From Monosiga brevicollis MX1 (Eukaryota > Opisthokonta > Choanoflagellata > Craspedida > Salpingoecidae), in NCBI RefSeq assembly GCF_000002865.3, contig NW_001865044.1:387525-451524 (forward strand): 64,000 bases of DNA, read 5' to 3'. Position 1 is the stretch's first letter. Each line of letters starts with the position of its first letter. This document shows, piece by piece, positions 11,505 to 29,580 of the stretch. The notes under the pieces are model-generated. The model was given only the letters and a program-made list of their open reading frames with translations. It did not search any database and was not told the origin of the DNA. Made by a program: the position numbers and the translations under genes.

Positions 11505-12288
11505 TTTAAATTCGATTTGGTCGGCGCGAAAAAAAATATCATCGATTTTTGGCGCCAAACGCAATCAGAAAATCTGACAAACACATCCTGACCTGCTTTG
11601 CCAAAATGTATATGCGTTGAGTCGTAAAAAACCCTTTTCACCTTTTGCGGAATTTGCACATTGCTATTCTCTGGCCTTTTGTCTTTCGAGCGACCACTGC
11701 GATGCTGACCAGGCGGAATTTGTATTGCTTTCCTCCCAAAAACGCCGACAAAACAATAACGTCTGGGATTTACCCGCGGCTACCGACGCAAGGACAAGGT
11801 ACCCCTCTCTCTCTCTGTGTCTCTCTGTGTGTTCGTTCTCGGCCCGAAAGGGCAGCCCCGCGTACCCTTGGGGTGGGACCAAATGCTTGCCACCCATGTC
11901 AAGCACCATCTGGTGGTACTGCTGGGGCAGGGGATGCTGTTTTATTGATGACGTGCCATTGTGACTTGGAGCAAAAGGGGGTTTTGGTTGGCAGGTGGCG
12001 CTCGCTCCTCATGACGGGGCTCATGCTTTCCGCACCGGTCGTCTGTGTCAGTGAGGGGGCGGGCAGGAGGGTGAATGGGGTGTCAGTAGCTGTCTTTTGC
12101 CAATCTTGCTGTTTCGCTTTCACACTTGAAGAGAAAAGGTTCCCGAGTCAAGGCTGGTTTTCAAGCATCCAGCACCAGGCGGCTGGCTGGCCAGTGTACT
12201 GACGATCAAGCTCACTCATCTCGTGCCCGGTCTATGTCTTCCATTCTTGGCAGTTGACAACCAGTTGAACCTGCAGTTAAACATCATC
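11505..12288. other. Divergent intergenic region (MIIP-like / COX6B)
   Basis: Contains a short CT-repeat near 11802-11832. Should hold both promoters. No TATA box or other motif is convincing, and no gene is supported. Confidence 0.4.
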
Positions 12289-12756
12289 ATGTCCTCGATC
12301 GATGCCAGCGCCATCAAGACGGCGCCCTTTGATGCCCGCTTCCCCAACCAGAACCAGACCAAGAGCTGCTGGCAAAACTATGTCGACTTTCACAAGTGCA
12401 TTGCGCTGAAGGTGCGAATTTGCCTCTGGTGCCGCAGTTGCCTCGAGCGGGTGGTTGTACGAGTTGACGGTGACGCCATCATCAACCATCATGACTGTCT
12501 CGGCCATTTTTTTCGCAACTTTTTGTTTTTGGGTGGAGGTGGACCTTGATTCGCGCCTGCCATACGCCGGGTTCTCACGATTTTTGGACACGCTGGTGCC
12601 TGGACTGCTCAGGGTGAGAGCTACAAGCCTTGCGGCCAGTTCTTCAAGACCTACATGTCGCTTTGCCCTCTGGAGTGGGTCGAGAAGTGGGATGAGCAGC
12701 GCGAGGCGGGCACCTTTGCCAACCGTGAGCTCCAGTCAGCCCAGTACAACCACTAA
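12289..12756 (+). CDS. COX6B: Cytochrome c oxidase subunit VIb
   Basis: Small intermembrane-space subunit of complex IV. Two exons, 12289-12411 and 12613-12756, joined as ALK|GESYKPC. About 88 aa, the usual family length. Diagnostic [20 protein letters not shown] block at the start, twin cysteine pairs [11 protein letters not shown] (CX9C) and [12 protein letters not shown] (CX10C), then [16 protein letters not shown]. The cysteines form the CHCH fold by Mia40 oxidation. No presequence is expected or seen. Confidence 0.97.
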
Positions 12757-13228
12757 GTGGCTCCTATAGCCACGCGCAGGGCTTGGCGAGCTTTGGCCCT
12801 GCTGCAGGAGAACAATGATTAAGCTCAAGCTGAATGTATAGCCTTGTCATCTGCAAGTGGACAGCATCGCAGTGGTTTGGGTTTGTTCTTTGCCTCTTTC
12901 CCGCATATTATTAGTTCCGGAAAGAGCTTTGTTGACCATCAATCAAAGCAAAGAATGTGCTCTGACATGCAGTCTTCCCCTCATTGTTTCTTTTTTTTCT
13001 TCTACCTTTGTTTTGTCATTTGTTTTTGCCGCTGGATGTGACAAAAAGTTGCCACTGCGCACCGCGCATGCACGCTAGTCGATCCGTTTTCCGTTGCCAT
13101 TCTATGATGCCCTCGGCCGCCGCATTCACTCGTGCGATCCTGGACACACACAAGCTCTTGCACTTTGGGCTCTTGCTCATGTGTTGCAAACATGTTGCAG
13201 GCGGGTTGGAAGCTGGTTTCGATTAGAT

Positions 13229-13313
13229 TAGCAAAGGACCGTGGCGACTCAGGGTGCCAATGTCTTGCATGGGTGGCGACTCAGGGTGCCAATGTCTTGC
13301 ATGGGTGGCGACC
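13229..13313. repeat. 32-bp tandem repeat, about 2.3 copies
   Basis: The unit GTGGCGACTCAGGGTGCCAA plus TGTCTTGCATGG is repeated head to tail with identical sequence, then begins a third copy. Recent duplication in a non-coding stretch. Confidence 0.9.
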
Positions 13314-13546
13314 CGCAAACAAAGTCAGATAAGAATACGTCGCGACGCGTAGTACATGGTCACAGCTAGGAACGCTGTTGGTGCTCCAGTTTATCCAAAT
13401 CAGCCACCGTCTTAGGGTCAACAGAGTGCCCTGTGCGTTGTAACGCGATACATGAGGAAACGCTGCGGGGTGCAAATGCGCTGTAGGCTAGCCAAAGAGA
13501 GGGTGCATACCACGTGTCTCAAAGTCATCAACCACGTCTAGGTGAG

Positions 13547-13620
13547 GCCCGCTCTTGCAACCGGGAGCCTCGAAATCATTGTCCTGGCAACAGTTGAACC
13601 ACTAGACCACGCGAGCGACC
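13547..13620 (-). pseudogene. tRNA-like sequence, possibly a decayed tRNA gene
   Basis: Reading the minus strand from 13620, the A-box consensus fits TGGTCTAGTGG. The ends GGTCGCTC and GAGC(G)GGCC can pair with one bulge. The B box is poor (GGTTGCAAGAG against GGTTCRANNCC) and the anticodon loop would have six bases. A decayed tRNA or tRNA-derived element is the best guess; chance remains possible. Confidence 0.3.
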
Positions 13621-13689
13621 GAGATGAGAACCTGGATACAGGTGTCGCAACGAGCGAGGTGACTGCAACAAGTCATGCTGCATAGCTCA

Positions 13690-14725
13690 CATTGCCGCTA
13701 CGACGAGGTTTGTTGTGTCGTAGTGGGATTGGGTAAAGCGTGTGGAGCGTGCAGGACACAATGAGCAGTGAGCCATCCCCTCAAGCCATCCCCTCAAGCT
13801 CTGGCGGCCATTGGCACCCCAAGTTTGCAGGTGTCTCACCTCCTGCCAATCAGCAGCACAAACGCGTTGTGAGTGCAAGCAGATGTATTCCCATGCCCAG
13901 CACGTGAGGTGGCAAACAGATCACAGTCGCAGCAGCGTTTGAGTAAAGGGGGGTACCGACAGGCTGGCTTACCCTCTACACAGGCGGTGCCAAACGAAAG
14001 GGTTGTGTATGCAGCAGAAACCGGAGCAAGCGTGGGGTGAGAGGCCATACAGACAGCAAACAGGCACCAGTTCAAGATGGAAGCGCCTGATCTGAAAAAG
14101 TTGATTGACCTACACTGTGCCGAAGAAGCTGCAAGTAAAAAAGCACAGGTCAGGCCAGCAGATGACACGAATCGCGATGGAGCCCGAAGAAGGACGCAGC
14201 AGCCACAGTAGCAAAAGGTGAGACAGGGGAGTGCCAGACACAACAGCTTGCGATGAGTTTGTCAAGAAGCCTACCCGCTGCACAAGCAACCAACAATGAG
14301 CCTGGGGCGAAGCCGGGGCGCGGGCTGGGGCGGAGCGCAACGTACATTTCGTGGTATTGGCAAGCAGCTTCGTGGTTAGTGGCATCAGTAAAAGGCTGTC
14401 CACAGCGCACGTATTCGCCAATTTCCTTGTCGTAGCCAATGCTGCGACCGGGCCATGACGCCGCTCCAGTCAGCGGTGAGGGTTCATCCAATTTGGTGTC
14501 GCAAACAACCGAGTTCTGACGAGCGGGGACGTACATGCGCTGGCAAAATCGGACTTGTGCTTGCTGCCATTGCGGGCGCTGCATGTGCAGCGCCCGAACG
14601 CGGAGATGGATGCTCGGCGCCTGGTGCTGTACGAGCTGCTGTCCTGCCGGCATTGCCAGCACGCGCCCCAGGTCAGACCATCGCCCCCGCAACCGACTCG
14701 TCAGCGACAAAGTCCGCAACGCCAT
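13690..14725 (-). CDS. Uncertain gene with a Cys/His putative zinc motif
   Basis: Not recognised. An open minus-strand frame starts at ATG 14725 with an Arg-rich leader without acidic residues (MALRTLSLTSRLRGRWSD), as in a mitochondrial presequence. It later reads YVRCGQPFTDATNHEAACQY followed by HEM, a C-x(5)-N-x(4)-C-x(2)-H pattern like that of small zinc knuckles. A good donor (GTACGT) follows at about 14347. Downstream exons could not be fixed, so the left limit is a guess. The plus strand of the same stretch is also open in places. Treat as a candidate only. Confidence 0.3.
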
Positions 14726-15501
14726 GACGTTAAAATTGGCCTCGAGCACACACCCCTCCAAACTATACTACCCCTTTTGCAAGCTTACACACAAACAACA
14801 GATGTTGTTCTGTGATAAAGTTTGTATGATTTTGAGCAGAAAACTACCCGATTAACAAAAGCCAAATCTCACAGCCAGTCCAAAAGGAGACCGTTGAGTG
14901 TGTGTGTCAAAGAGTCTAGTTTTTCTTTTGTTTCACTTTTTCTGATGTCTCTCTCTGTCTCTCTCTCTCTCTCTCTCATCTTTTTTTTTTTGTTACCGGA
15001 GGTGAGTGAGCTGAGCCGGTTGTGTCGGTGTGAGCGTGTCGTGTGGACTTACTTGTGGCAGCGGGGAGGGGCTGTCGTTGGAGCGTGTGGTCATAGGGGT
15101 TGGGAGGAAGAGTATTTATATGAAGGGAAGCATTGGTTGACAGTTGGGCTGGAGATGAAGCGTCGCAAGCCTCTGTCCAACCACGGCTCGTGGTTCTTGT
15201 TCGTTGTCATTCAGCTGATCCCCAATCACTGCCTGTCCATGGCGCTGGCCCTTGTTGCAACTAGAACTCAGCGCCCACGGTCTCCGCTGCTTGACTCTTC
15301 TTTCTAAGAAGTCAGGCAACCGCGTGTATTTTGGTTCAAGTCACCGGCAGGCAACCCAACACGCTACGGTTTGTCGCGATCAAGGTCCCTGATGCGCCGC
15401 CCGCGCTTGCGCGCTCCCCTCGTTCCTCCTTTGCGCATACGATTCCCATTTACGCTCTTCCCTTGCATCACACATGGCGTTTCCCGGGCCGGATTGTGCA
15501 G
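14726..15501. other. Upstream region of the PP2A gene
   Basis: CT-repeat at about 14946-14978, then GTG-rich sequence. Likely promoter and 5' UTR of the phosphatase gene. No convincing gene. Confidence 0.4.
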
Positions 15502-17461
<1,960 letters not shown>

Positions 17462-18217
17462 TCATTGCGGAGATGCTTGCTCATGATCTAAAGCCCTATG
17501 CATTGCTGAGAGGAGCACAGTCCGATGAACAACTTTGTGCCGCCCTTTCAGAGCCCAGAACACGTCGCCTCGCATCTTAGGCGAGATGGCTGGACTGGCT
17601 TGGGCCTACTGCTATGTGGTTCAGTGGCCGTCTCGTGTCGTCCTGTTTCTCCCATGTGATCTTTCCTTGAATGTGACATCATCCTTTCCTCCTGCTCGTT
17701 CCGCTTCTCGTGCTAGAAAAGGCAAGCCCCCCTTACGTGCTGTGTGCCTCGTCTTTGATGTGTTTGTCGACCATTGGTCAAGCAACCAGATATGTACAGT
17801 TTTGATGGTATCGGTGTTGTGACTTGTTGTTGTTTTTTTGTTTTTCAGAACTCAAAGTGCGTTTCTTTCAATCCCCACACTCGATAAGCTTCGTTCACTC
17901 GCATCACTCGACTGGCGCCAAGCCATGCCCATGCATTCAAATCAGGACAAAAAGAAAGACAAAAAACAGAGAAACAAGAAAATTAGACAGGACCAATAAT
18001 GATGTGCAAGAGAAGGGTTGCAACCACGATCAAAACTATCGCTGCCCTCGCAGCAGACGAGCAGCCTTGGCCGCTTTCCTTGAGCTTGCGCCGAATCGCG
18101 CCCAGCACGAATCGCTCCAAGAAAAAGAAAAGAAAAGTTAAAACGTTTGAAAAGCAAGGCAAGCTGTAGACATGCAGGAAACTAAGGCAGCAGCTGGCTT
18201 CGCCGGCAAATATCCGT
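17462..18217. other. Spacer between convergent PP2A and GAS2-cassette genes
   Basis: 3' flanks of two convergent genes. No coding or RNA feature is supported. Confidence 0.4.
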
Positions 18218-19041
18218 TTAGGTAAAAGGTCGCTCTACAGGCCGATCATTCTCCCGAAAGGAGTTGATGCGCAAAAGGAGCTGGCGATCATTCTTGACAC
18301 CCTTGCGAGGGCTCTTGCTCTGGGGAAGCTACAAGACCAAGCATTTTCGATGAGAATAATGCACTCGCACGCGGTCGGGGTGATACTGCTATACGACTCC
18401 CTGAACGTACCGTGGTACGCGTGCTACATAAACCGGTCTGGCCCTGCGTGCTTTGACGAATATCCGCAACGACACGTTGCGCATTTTGTCGATAGTCTTG
18501 CTTGTTAGCACGCCGCGATCGGTCAGTCAGGTACGTCTCCAAGTCCTCCCAGCCGCCACCAACACGCACTAGCGTTATGAGAAATGATTGACACCGCCCG
18601 TCCACAGGTAGGACAAATCAACAAACGTAAGCGCAAGCGAAATGATGGCCGCCACTTTTGTGTGCGTGTGTTTTGTGTGTGCTCTGTGCGTATGTGTGCT
18701 TTGTGCAATCAGCAGAAATTGCTCGAAATGGTGGGACTGACCCATGACTTTGTTGGATAGCACGCGCATCAGTAGCATGCGCTTATCATCGTCAATCTGA
18801 TATTTGCCCTTGGCGACCCTGTCAATCCGTGCCGACCAGTCGTTTCAGAGGTGAGACGAAACTAGTGGCCAGTGTCTTGACAGCAAACTGTTGAACACAG
18901 GCCGCCAGATGACTCGGCCAGCAAAGGACGTACCGGCGCAGCTTGGTCTTCATCTGGGGGACAAAGTTGAGCACTTCAGCCACCTTGGCATCCACCTCAT
19001 CGACGGGTGCTGACGTGCTCTTCTTGGTACGTTTCTTGCGC

Positions 19042-19083
<42 letters not shown>

Positions 19084-22000
19084 CAGAAAGAACAATGAGC
19101 CAAATTATGCGTTCAGTCAAAGCAAGTCGTGAACAGCAAAGAAACAAAAAAGGCGATGACTTGTTCCAGCTTTCCACCCGCTTTTCACCCGGTCTGGCAA
19201 GCTAGGCACCACGCGGACGAACCTTGGGGGGCTCAGGCTGAAAGGGAGCGCGTTCGGTGGCCACGGAGACGGGCAAAGGCATGCAGCGCGTGCGCCGAGC
19301 AACTCGCTGCAGGCCTCGCAGAACCCTTTCCTCGTCAATTCCATGCACCAAGTCGTTTGGATGGAAGACATCGGGTTGCTTGCATCCCATCAAGCGGGCC
19401 CATTCAATAAAGGCGTTGACGTTGCTGAGGGCACCCTCAGATTCGGGCTCAACCGGCTCCAGATATTGAACCTCCATGAGATCACGACCGCGCACTTCGG
19501 GCGTAATATCCAGGCCCTGCTCATCCACGCACACCTCGGCCAAAAGACCGTGGTCATCCTCGTAATCACGCGCTTGCTCCTCCACCTCATCGATTGTATT
19601 GGCCAGCTGGCAGAGCAAAATGCCATCCCGCAGCGCATCGAGAAACTCTTCCGGGGTGAGGTTGAGCTGCAGAACCTTGTTGAACCAAGGCGTGACGTCA
19701 GCCAACAGATGCTTGAGCTCAGCCGAACGCAAGTCATCGGCCTCGGCCCGAGCAGCCTCAGCACGGGCATCAGCTGTGCGCAGCTCGTCTTCAAAGGCCG
19801 TGGCACGACGGGTAGCCTCGTCATGCGCCTCTTCCAGGTCGTGCAACGCCTCCTCGAGGCGTTGACGGTCACCGTCGGTTTCCTGATGCTGCGCCTCAAG
19901 CTCCTCGAGTTCTGCTTGCGCATGGTTGAGCTGATCACGCAGCTCACGCTCGCTGCGCGCATGCGCAGCCTGTGCCACCATCAAATCGTGCACTTGCTGC
20001 AGCTCGTGCTCACGCTGTTGGTGGTCATATGCCTCTTGTTGAGCCAAAGTCCCTGCCGTAGCGGCCTCTTCGGCCGCCTGTAGGCGGGCCAGTGCTTCTT
20101 TAAGCGCCTCGCGCAGCGTTGCCTCGGCATCATGTAAATTGCGCGTGGCCTCTGTTCGGCGATCCTGTGCGTCGGCAAGAGCCTGTGCAGCAGGCGCATC
20201 CTGCTCCTCCTCATAAAGCGCACGAGCGGATTCAACAGCCTCGTCAGCAGCCGTTGCTTCTGCATGACACTCCGCAGCCAGGACGAGAGCCTCCGCAGTG
20301 CGCGCGTCGTGGGCGACAATGGCGCCCTTTTCTGCAGCACTGAGGTCCGTCGGGCGCAAGTTGGCAAAGCACGGCCAGGCCCCAGCATGGGTCTGGGAAC
20401 TGACGTCGTGAGCTCCGTCCCGCTGCCCGCGCATGGTGTCCAAGCTACTCATGCTGTCGTTGAGCTTCTTTTGCATCAACTCGCGCTCCAGTCGGTTGGC
20501 GCTTTCGTTCCGTTCGGCTGTCATGCACCTCAAGCGCAGTTGCTTAATATCGTTCTCGTACTTTTCGCGCTGGGCCGCTAGTCGCTCCTCTAGCTCAGCA
20601 GCACGGCGCTGGACCGCCTCTAAGCGCTCACCCGTGACGCTGGCCAAGTCTTGCCGCAGCGTGTTGTTTTGCTGCATGCTGCGACGCAGCTGCGCCTGTA
20701 GCTCCTCCATCTCGGTGTGAAAGGCCTCTTGGTCTTTATGACGGGCTTGCTTGGTGGCGTCAATCTCCTCGCGTGCAAGCTCGAGTTCATGGACCAGGTC
20801 CTCGCGTCGCAAATGGCGCTGGTTCTGCTCGCCGTCAGCCCGTGCCTCAAGGTCGCGGATGGCCTGATCCTTCTCCAGCAGCTTGATGTCCTGCTGCTCC
20901 AGCTTCAACTGAAGCTGGGCCTTGGCGTTATCCGCATCCATGAGACGATCGTGGAGCTCACGTAGCTCCTTGCGCGCTGCGGCGTGGCTGGCACGCGTGA
21001 GTTCCAGGGCCGTCTGCAACTGCACCACTTCATCCTGCAGCGGTGCCAGCCGGCTTTCGAGTTGAGCGGAGCGCGCACGCTCTTGCAGGCTCTTGTCGTG
21101 CTCGGCTGCCGCCTCAAGATTGGCAATGTGCGCGTTCTTCTCGCGCAGCGTGGCTTCGAGTTGTGCTTGAGCCACTTCGAGCTCGTTGCGGCCGCGCATG
21201 GCCTTCTCGGCCTGCTCCTGTGCAGCCTCGAGCTGCGCCACGGCGTCTTCTGCTTGCAGCTTGAGCGCCGTCGTATCACTCAAAAGACTGCGGTTTTTGT
21301 CTCGCAGCTCCCCCAAGGCTGCCGTGGCTTCATCGGCTTCCCGCTCGGCGCCCTGCAAACGCTCGCGTGCCGAAGCCAGTTGTTGTTCCAGAGATGTCAC
21401 GGCCAACTGCAGTTCCTCGGCTTGAGCGCGTTGCTGGCGCGCCGCTTCGTCGGCGCGGCTGCTGTTAGCTTCAAACTCACTCAGACGTGCCTTCTGGCGC
21501 TCAACCACAGTTTGGAGCGTCTGTAGCTCTTGCTCATGGTTTGCGCGCACTCGTTGCAATTTCTCCTCGGCTGATTCTTCCATACGGCGCAAGGCAGCAT
21601 CTTTTTGGCCGAGCTCACTGCGCAAGCTCGCCAGGGCTTGCTCATCAAGATGTTTGGAGCGCTGCGCTTGCCCATCTCGCTCTGCGAGCTCGCGTTGAAG
21701 CTGTGCTAGCGCGTCAGACTCTTGCTTGAGTCGCTCCTGCAGCTTGTCAAACTGGCCCATCAGGCGGTCGCGCGTGTTGCGGTGTGCATCTTGCTCCTCG
21801 TGCAGTGCTTCCTTGAGGCGGGCAATCTCCTGCTCGAGAGCAGCGGACGTGTCTGCGTGCTCGCGTAATGCCTGGTCGTGGTCACGAGTCGAACGCTCCA
21901 TGCCCTCGGCGCGGGCGCGCAGCGCCGCAATTTCTTGTTGCAGCTGACCGTTGCGCTTCGACTGTGTCTCAATTTCGTCCTCGAGCTCCTTGATCTCAGC

Positions 22001-24248
22001 ATCATGCTCATGCTCGATCTGTTCGGCGTGCTCGCGGTTGGACGCTTCCATCTTCTTGACAATCTTGTCATACTCGCCCTGCTGCTTACGATAGACAGCC
22101 TGTACCTCCTGCAGTGAGGCTTGGGCCTGTTTGAGCTTGGCTTCGAGATCGCGGTTCCGCGCTTGGAGGGTGTCCTCGCGAGCGTTTGCTTGCTCCTTGG
22201 TCTGATCTCGAGCTGTCTCGAGTTCAGAGGTACGCTCTGCCAGCTCGGCCTCGGCCGTGCGTAGTCGTCGCTGTGCTTCTGAAAGAGCATCCTCCAGGCG
22301 CGCAGTTGTTTGTTCCTGTGCAGTCAGCTGCGGTGCCAAGCCCTTGAGCTCCTCGAGCTCCTCGGTCAGCTCACGCACCACAGCCTCGGCTTGCTGACGC
22401 TTGAAGTCTTCATCGCGTTGCTGGGCGCGAAGGTCATCGTTCTCGCTGCGCACCTCCTGCAGCTGCTCCTCAAGATTCTGGACCTGCATGCGAAGGAGGG
22501 CTACGGCCTCGCCGTCACCGTTGGCCTGGCTGTTGCGTCGTCCTTTGATAAAGGAGCGGCGGCGCTCCAAACCCGAGGCAATGCTCATGCGGCGCTCTGT
22601 GTCATCCACCGACCCACCCACGACCGAGTTGCGCCGCTCGCGGAGCTTGGTGGGAGTATTTTCCGGGACATCCGCCGCGAGGGCAGCGGCGTGGATGCTG
22701 ATGACATGCTCGAGCGTGTCCCAGCTGTTGGGCATGCGAACCATGAGGCGATCACGGAGCTTGGCGATGCGGAAGGGCCCCAGGTCACCCAACATGTATT
22801 CCCCGTTATCGTCCTACATTGCCACAGCGGTGAAAGTGAACCATCAGCGGCCAGAAGACGTGATCGTTAATGAGGCGGAAGTGCTCAGGTGTAGATCTGC
22901 ATCTTTCATGCACGGCAACCTACCCGCGAAACAACCACGTGACTGAGACGCATAATGCGCAACAGTTGTTGAATGTCATGCTCCATGCCCAATTCGTCGG
23001 CTAAAGGTTTGGTGCCCCAAAGAGACGGTGAGAGAAGGGTTGTGCAACCGAGTGCACAAACAGACGGAAACGCAAGTTTGGAACCGTGTCGAACAGACGA
23101 GCGTGCGCGCATGAAAGCGAGGTGGGTTACAAGCTCTCGGTGTGCAGTCAAACTCACCCTCGGACATGTTTTTGAAGTAGCTGCCAACATCCATGGCACG
23201 CTCCAGCTCCACAAGCTATCAGCACACCAGCAGCCAACCGCATCCTTTCGATGAGGTGTGGCCTCACGGGGTGTAACAATGAGAGCGCGATGTATTTATG
23301 GCTCTACCTTGGGTGGCTCCACGCCATGCTGCACGCGACCGAGCTCCATCAAGCTGTTGAACCGTCAGGACGTCGCAGGTAATGAGCAGAGAGTTGAGTG
23401 TGCAAAGGATCGGGATGAGACTAGGTCCACACCTGTACAATACATTTTTTTCCTTGACGTCCTTGATATCCTGTGCAGTGGCGATGCCAGGATCGACCAG
23501 ATTGAGGTGAGGCGCGGGTAGATTGGGGCAGCAGTGGAGGCCACAGCATGGGTTGACAAGATTCTGGATGACCACGATGCAGTGAGTTGTGTGACCGACC
23601 TCGACGACCAAGTCATTTGCTTCGAAGAGTACAGATTTGGAAACACCAAGGCCTTTGGCCCACTCGAGAAACAGCGTCACGTTGTCGCGCGCCTTGAAGC
23701 TGCCTATGAAGAATTTTTCAGGTGGGTGTCCCGCAGCGGATGCAAGCATGGGGCCGGAGTTGACAACGTGCAACAAACCTAGATTGGCACGGAGATTATA
23801 CTTGAGAGGGGCGGATTTGTAGTTGGCGCGATCGACGCTGGAGGCATACTGCGCGATGCGGCGCGCGGGATCCATTTCGCCATCCTCGATGAACTTGCAA
23901 AGCTGGCACAACTTGACGCCGTTGGCTAGGGAGTGCAACAAAGTTTGGGAGGGAGCAACGCCCAAGAAGGCAAAGCATGAGCCAGCTGTAAGAGCGGTTG
24001 GAGGTGGCGGGTTCGGGGTATCAGTTGGCCGGGTCCATACCGAGCTCAGCAATAAAGTTGTGGGAGGTGATGTTTTGCTTGAAGAGGATGGCAAACCATT
24101 CTGCCAGATCTTCCCGGTAGGCATTGAGACGATCTTGAACAAGCTGTTCGCGACTAGCTCGCAGAGCCTTTTCATCGCCAAGAGTGGATTCAGGCCGAAA
24201 GAAGAGGCTTGACGTCCGACCTGCCAGACGGATTGAGCACCGACCCAT
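18218..24248 (-). CDS. CH-GAS2-coiled coil-CH-GAS2 cytoskeletal linker (duplicated cassette)
   Basis: Exons 24248-24041, 23925-23779, 23703-23600, 23470-23433, 23353-23308, 23215-23158, 23000-22924, 22813-19223, 19040-18934, 18818-18742, 18568-18411 and 18328-18218 join in perfect phase (226 + 1197 + 150 = 1573 aa). CH1 (~15-165): YREDLAEWFAILF, NGVKLCQLCKFIE, GSFKARDNVTLFLEWAKGLG, SLMELGRVQHGVEPP, all typical of the single CH of GAS2 proteins. GAS2-like 1 (~227-268): NGEYMLGDLGPFRIAKLRDR then LMVRMPNSWDTLEH, lacking the usual GGGW. Residues ~325-1250 are Glu/Gln/Ala-rich heptads, a long coiled coil. CH2 (~1257-1400): FLDALRDGILLCQLANTID, NVNAFIEWARLMG. GAS2-2: GKYQIDDDKRMLLMRVLSNK then VMVRVGGGWEDLETYL. 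The tail is basic. GAS2 domains bind microtubules and CH domains bind actin, so actin-microtubule cross-linking is inferred. Coiled-coil pairing would give multivalent ends. Start ATG chosen just before CH1; upstream exons cannot be excluded. Confidence 0.88.
19043..19081. repeat. Poly-A/T tract in intron
   Basis: About 38 A on the plus strand, serving as the poly-pyrimidine tract (poly-T on the minus strand) of the acceptor of the 19040-18934 exon. Confidence 0.9.
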
Positions 24249-25990
24249 GGAACAGCCAAAGTGACCAGCAGGTTGTAGAGGCACGGATTGCCGAGGCGAA
24301 ATGGCAGGCCATGGATTAAAATGGCGAGTAGAGCCAGCAAATCTACAGAAGCAGGTACGCACGTTGCAAGGTGGGGTCCATGGTACCGGTGGCAGTCTAG
24401 ATCCGGGGCGCTCTGCGGCTGGGTGCCGCGTCTTGGTGACCGCTCGGGCCGCTCCGTCCTTGCGCACCAAAAGTCTCAGGCCTCCTATTGATGATCCGCG
24501 CTGATTGCCGGAGCGATTCAGGTACGGGGAGGAAGACCAGGGCGGGAAGGACGGGCCTCCAACCGCCGCCTGTACCTACAAGGCATGGGGCGGGTGCATG
24601 CCGAGCGCGCACGTCTGAGCGAGAGGCGAAGGATTGTTCGCTGTGCCGCCCAGCTTCTCCCCCACTAGCGCCATCATGGATCTTTGCTTCTGCTGAAATC
24701 CACCACTTTTCCTCTCGCCAATCCCACTGACTATCCCTCTCCGCCCACCCGCATCTCTTGCCAAAGCCCCCAATGCTGCGGCTGCCGTTTATCGCACCGA
24801 CTGGCAATTTTTTAAAAAAAGTTTTTTACCACAAAATTCAAAAAAATAAAAAAAAATAAAAAAAGAGAAACAAAACAAACGCGCAAGATAGTGTGTTAAT
24901 TTTCACACTTTTGGCGTTTGGATTCGCACTGTCCTCTAATTTTGACTTTTGGCTCTTAGTGATCTGGGAAATAACATCCGGTTGCGTCATCGAAGAGCCT
25001 CCCAATGTGCGACTGGATGCTCTCGCTGGGCACAACAAAACGGCAGAGCGTGTGTGTGTCTGTGTCCGTCTATCTGTGTGTCTGTGTCTGTGTGTGTCTG
25101 TGTCTGTGTCTATGTGTATGTCTGTGTCTATGTCTGTGTCTGTGTCTGTGTCTGTGTCTGTGTCTCTGAATTCGTCTAGACAAGTTCTTGTTCCATCGCC
25201 TTTGGAAGTGGTCTTACAAACAATGAACAGCCTTTTCATTCCATTGTTCCACACACGCATCCACTGTAGCTTTGATACAAGCCGCTCCTGCTCCCTCTCA
25301 GTGGTAATGCAATGACATTGTCATGCAGTAGAGAGAGAGAGAGACAGAGAGTGTGTGTGTGTGCGTTCAGTGGGTTTGGCTCTCTTTGTTTGTTGTATGT
25401 TGCTCTCTCTCTCCTCTCAAACTCTCTTCACTCTCTCTCTCAAACTCTCTCTCTCTCTCTCTCTCACAAAACTCTCTCTCACAAACTCTCTCTCTCACAG
25501 TTCACTCGACCCTCCCTCTCGACTGCTGCTCGAGCTGGCCCGACCTTTGCGACCCGACTGGATTTCGGTTCGATTCGTACCACGGTGCCGCTAGGTGTGT
25601 TCAGCATCTTATGCCTGGGCCCGTCTTGGGTGAATTGTGTTGCCTCCTCCCCCCCCGTCCAGCCTCCAACAACACAAAGAAAAAGAGAAAATAAAACCCC
25701 CCCCTCATTGCAATTCAATCGTTGACGTGGCGCCACCCTGTCTGTGCCCGCGGCCTCGCCTGTTTCCTCATGCTCGCATGCCTGCGCCTGCCGGGCTAGC
25801 CTTTGATCACGATAGAACATTGCAATCTCCCCCCATCGCTGCATTTGCTTGTTCAAGATCCCATCCCTTCTTCTCCCTTTGATTGGAAGCCAGTATGTCC
25901 GCTTGATCCGCTCTGCCCTTGCCCTGCCCGAGGCTTGGTCTCCGCTCAAAGTCCCTCTCCCATTCTTACCGCCTTTAGCCAACCAGCACC
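24249..25990. other. Divergent intergenic region (GAS2-cassette gene / GFAT) with repeats
   Basis: Holds GTGTCT-type hexanucleotide repeats at 25047-25168 and GA/CT tracts at 25329-25500. The 24.4-24.8 kb part is open on both strands, but no family is recognisable and splice signals are weak. Probable promoters and 5' UTRs of both flanking genes. Confidence 0.45.

Positions 25991-29580
<3,590 letters not shown>

Larger units (their letters stand above)
12757..13689. other. Non-coding stretch downstream of COX6B
   Basis: No supported gene. Holds the 32-bp tandem repeat and, on the minus strand near 13547-13620, a tRNA-like sequence. Confidence 0.4.

Noticed and set aside
19343-22946. Long plus-strand frames opposite the coiled coil (for example 19343-20083, 20984-21526, 22310-22870)
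   Set aside because: Antisense shadows of the Glu/Gln/Ala-rich coiled-coil exon; Leu-rich without family motifs.
24838-25260. TDTDTD frame and its VSVSVS antisense
   Set aside because: GTGTCT repeat in the intergenic region, no splice or family support.
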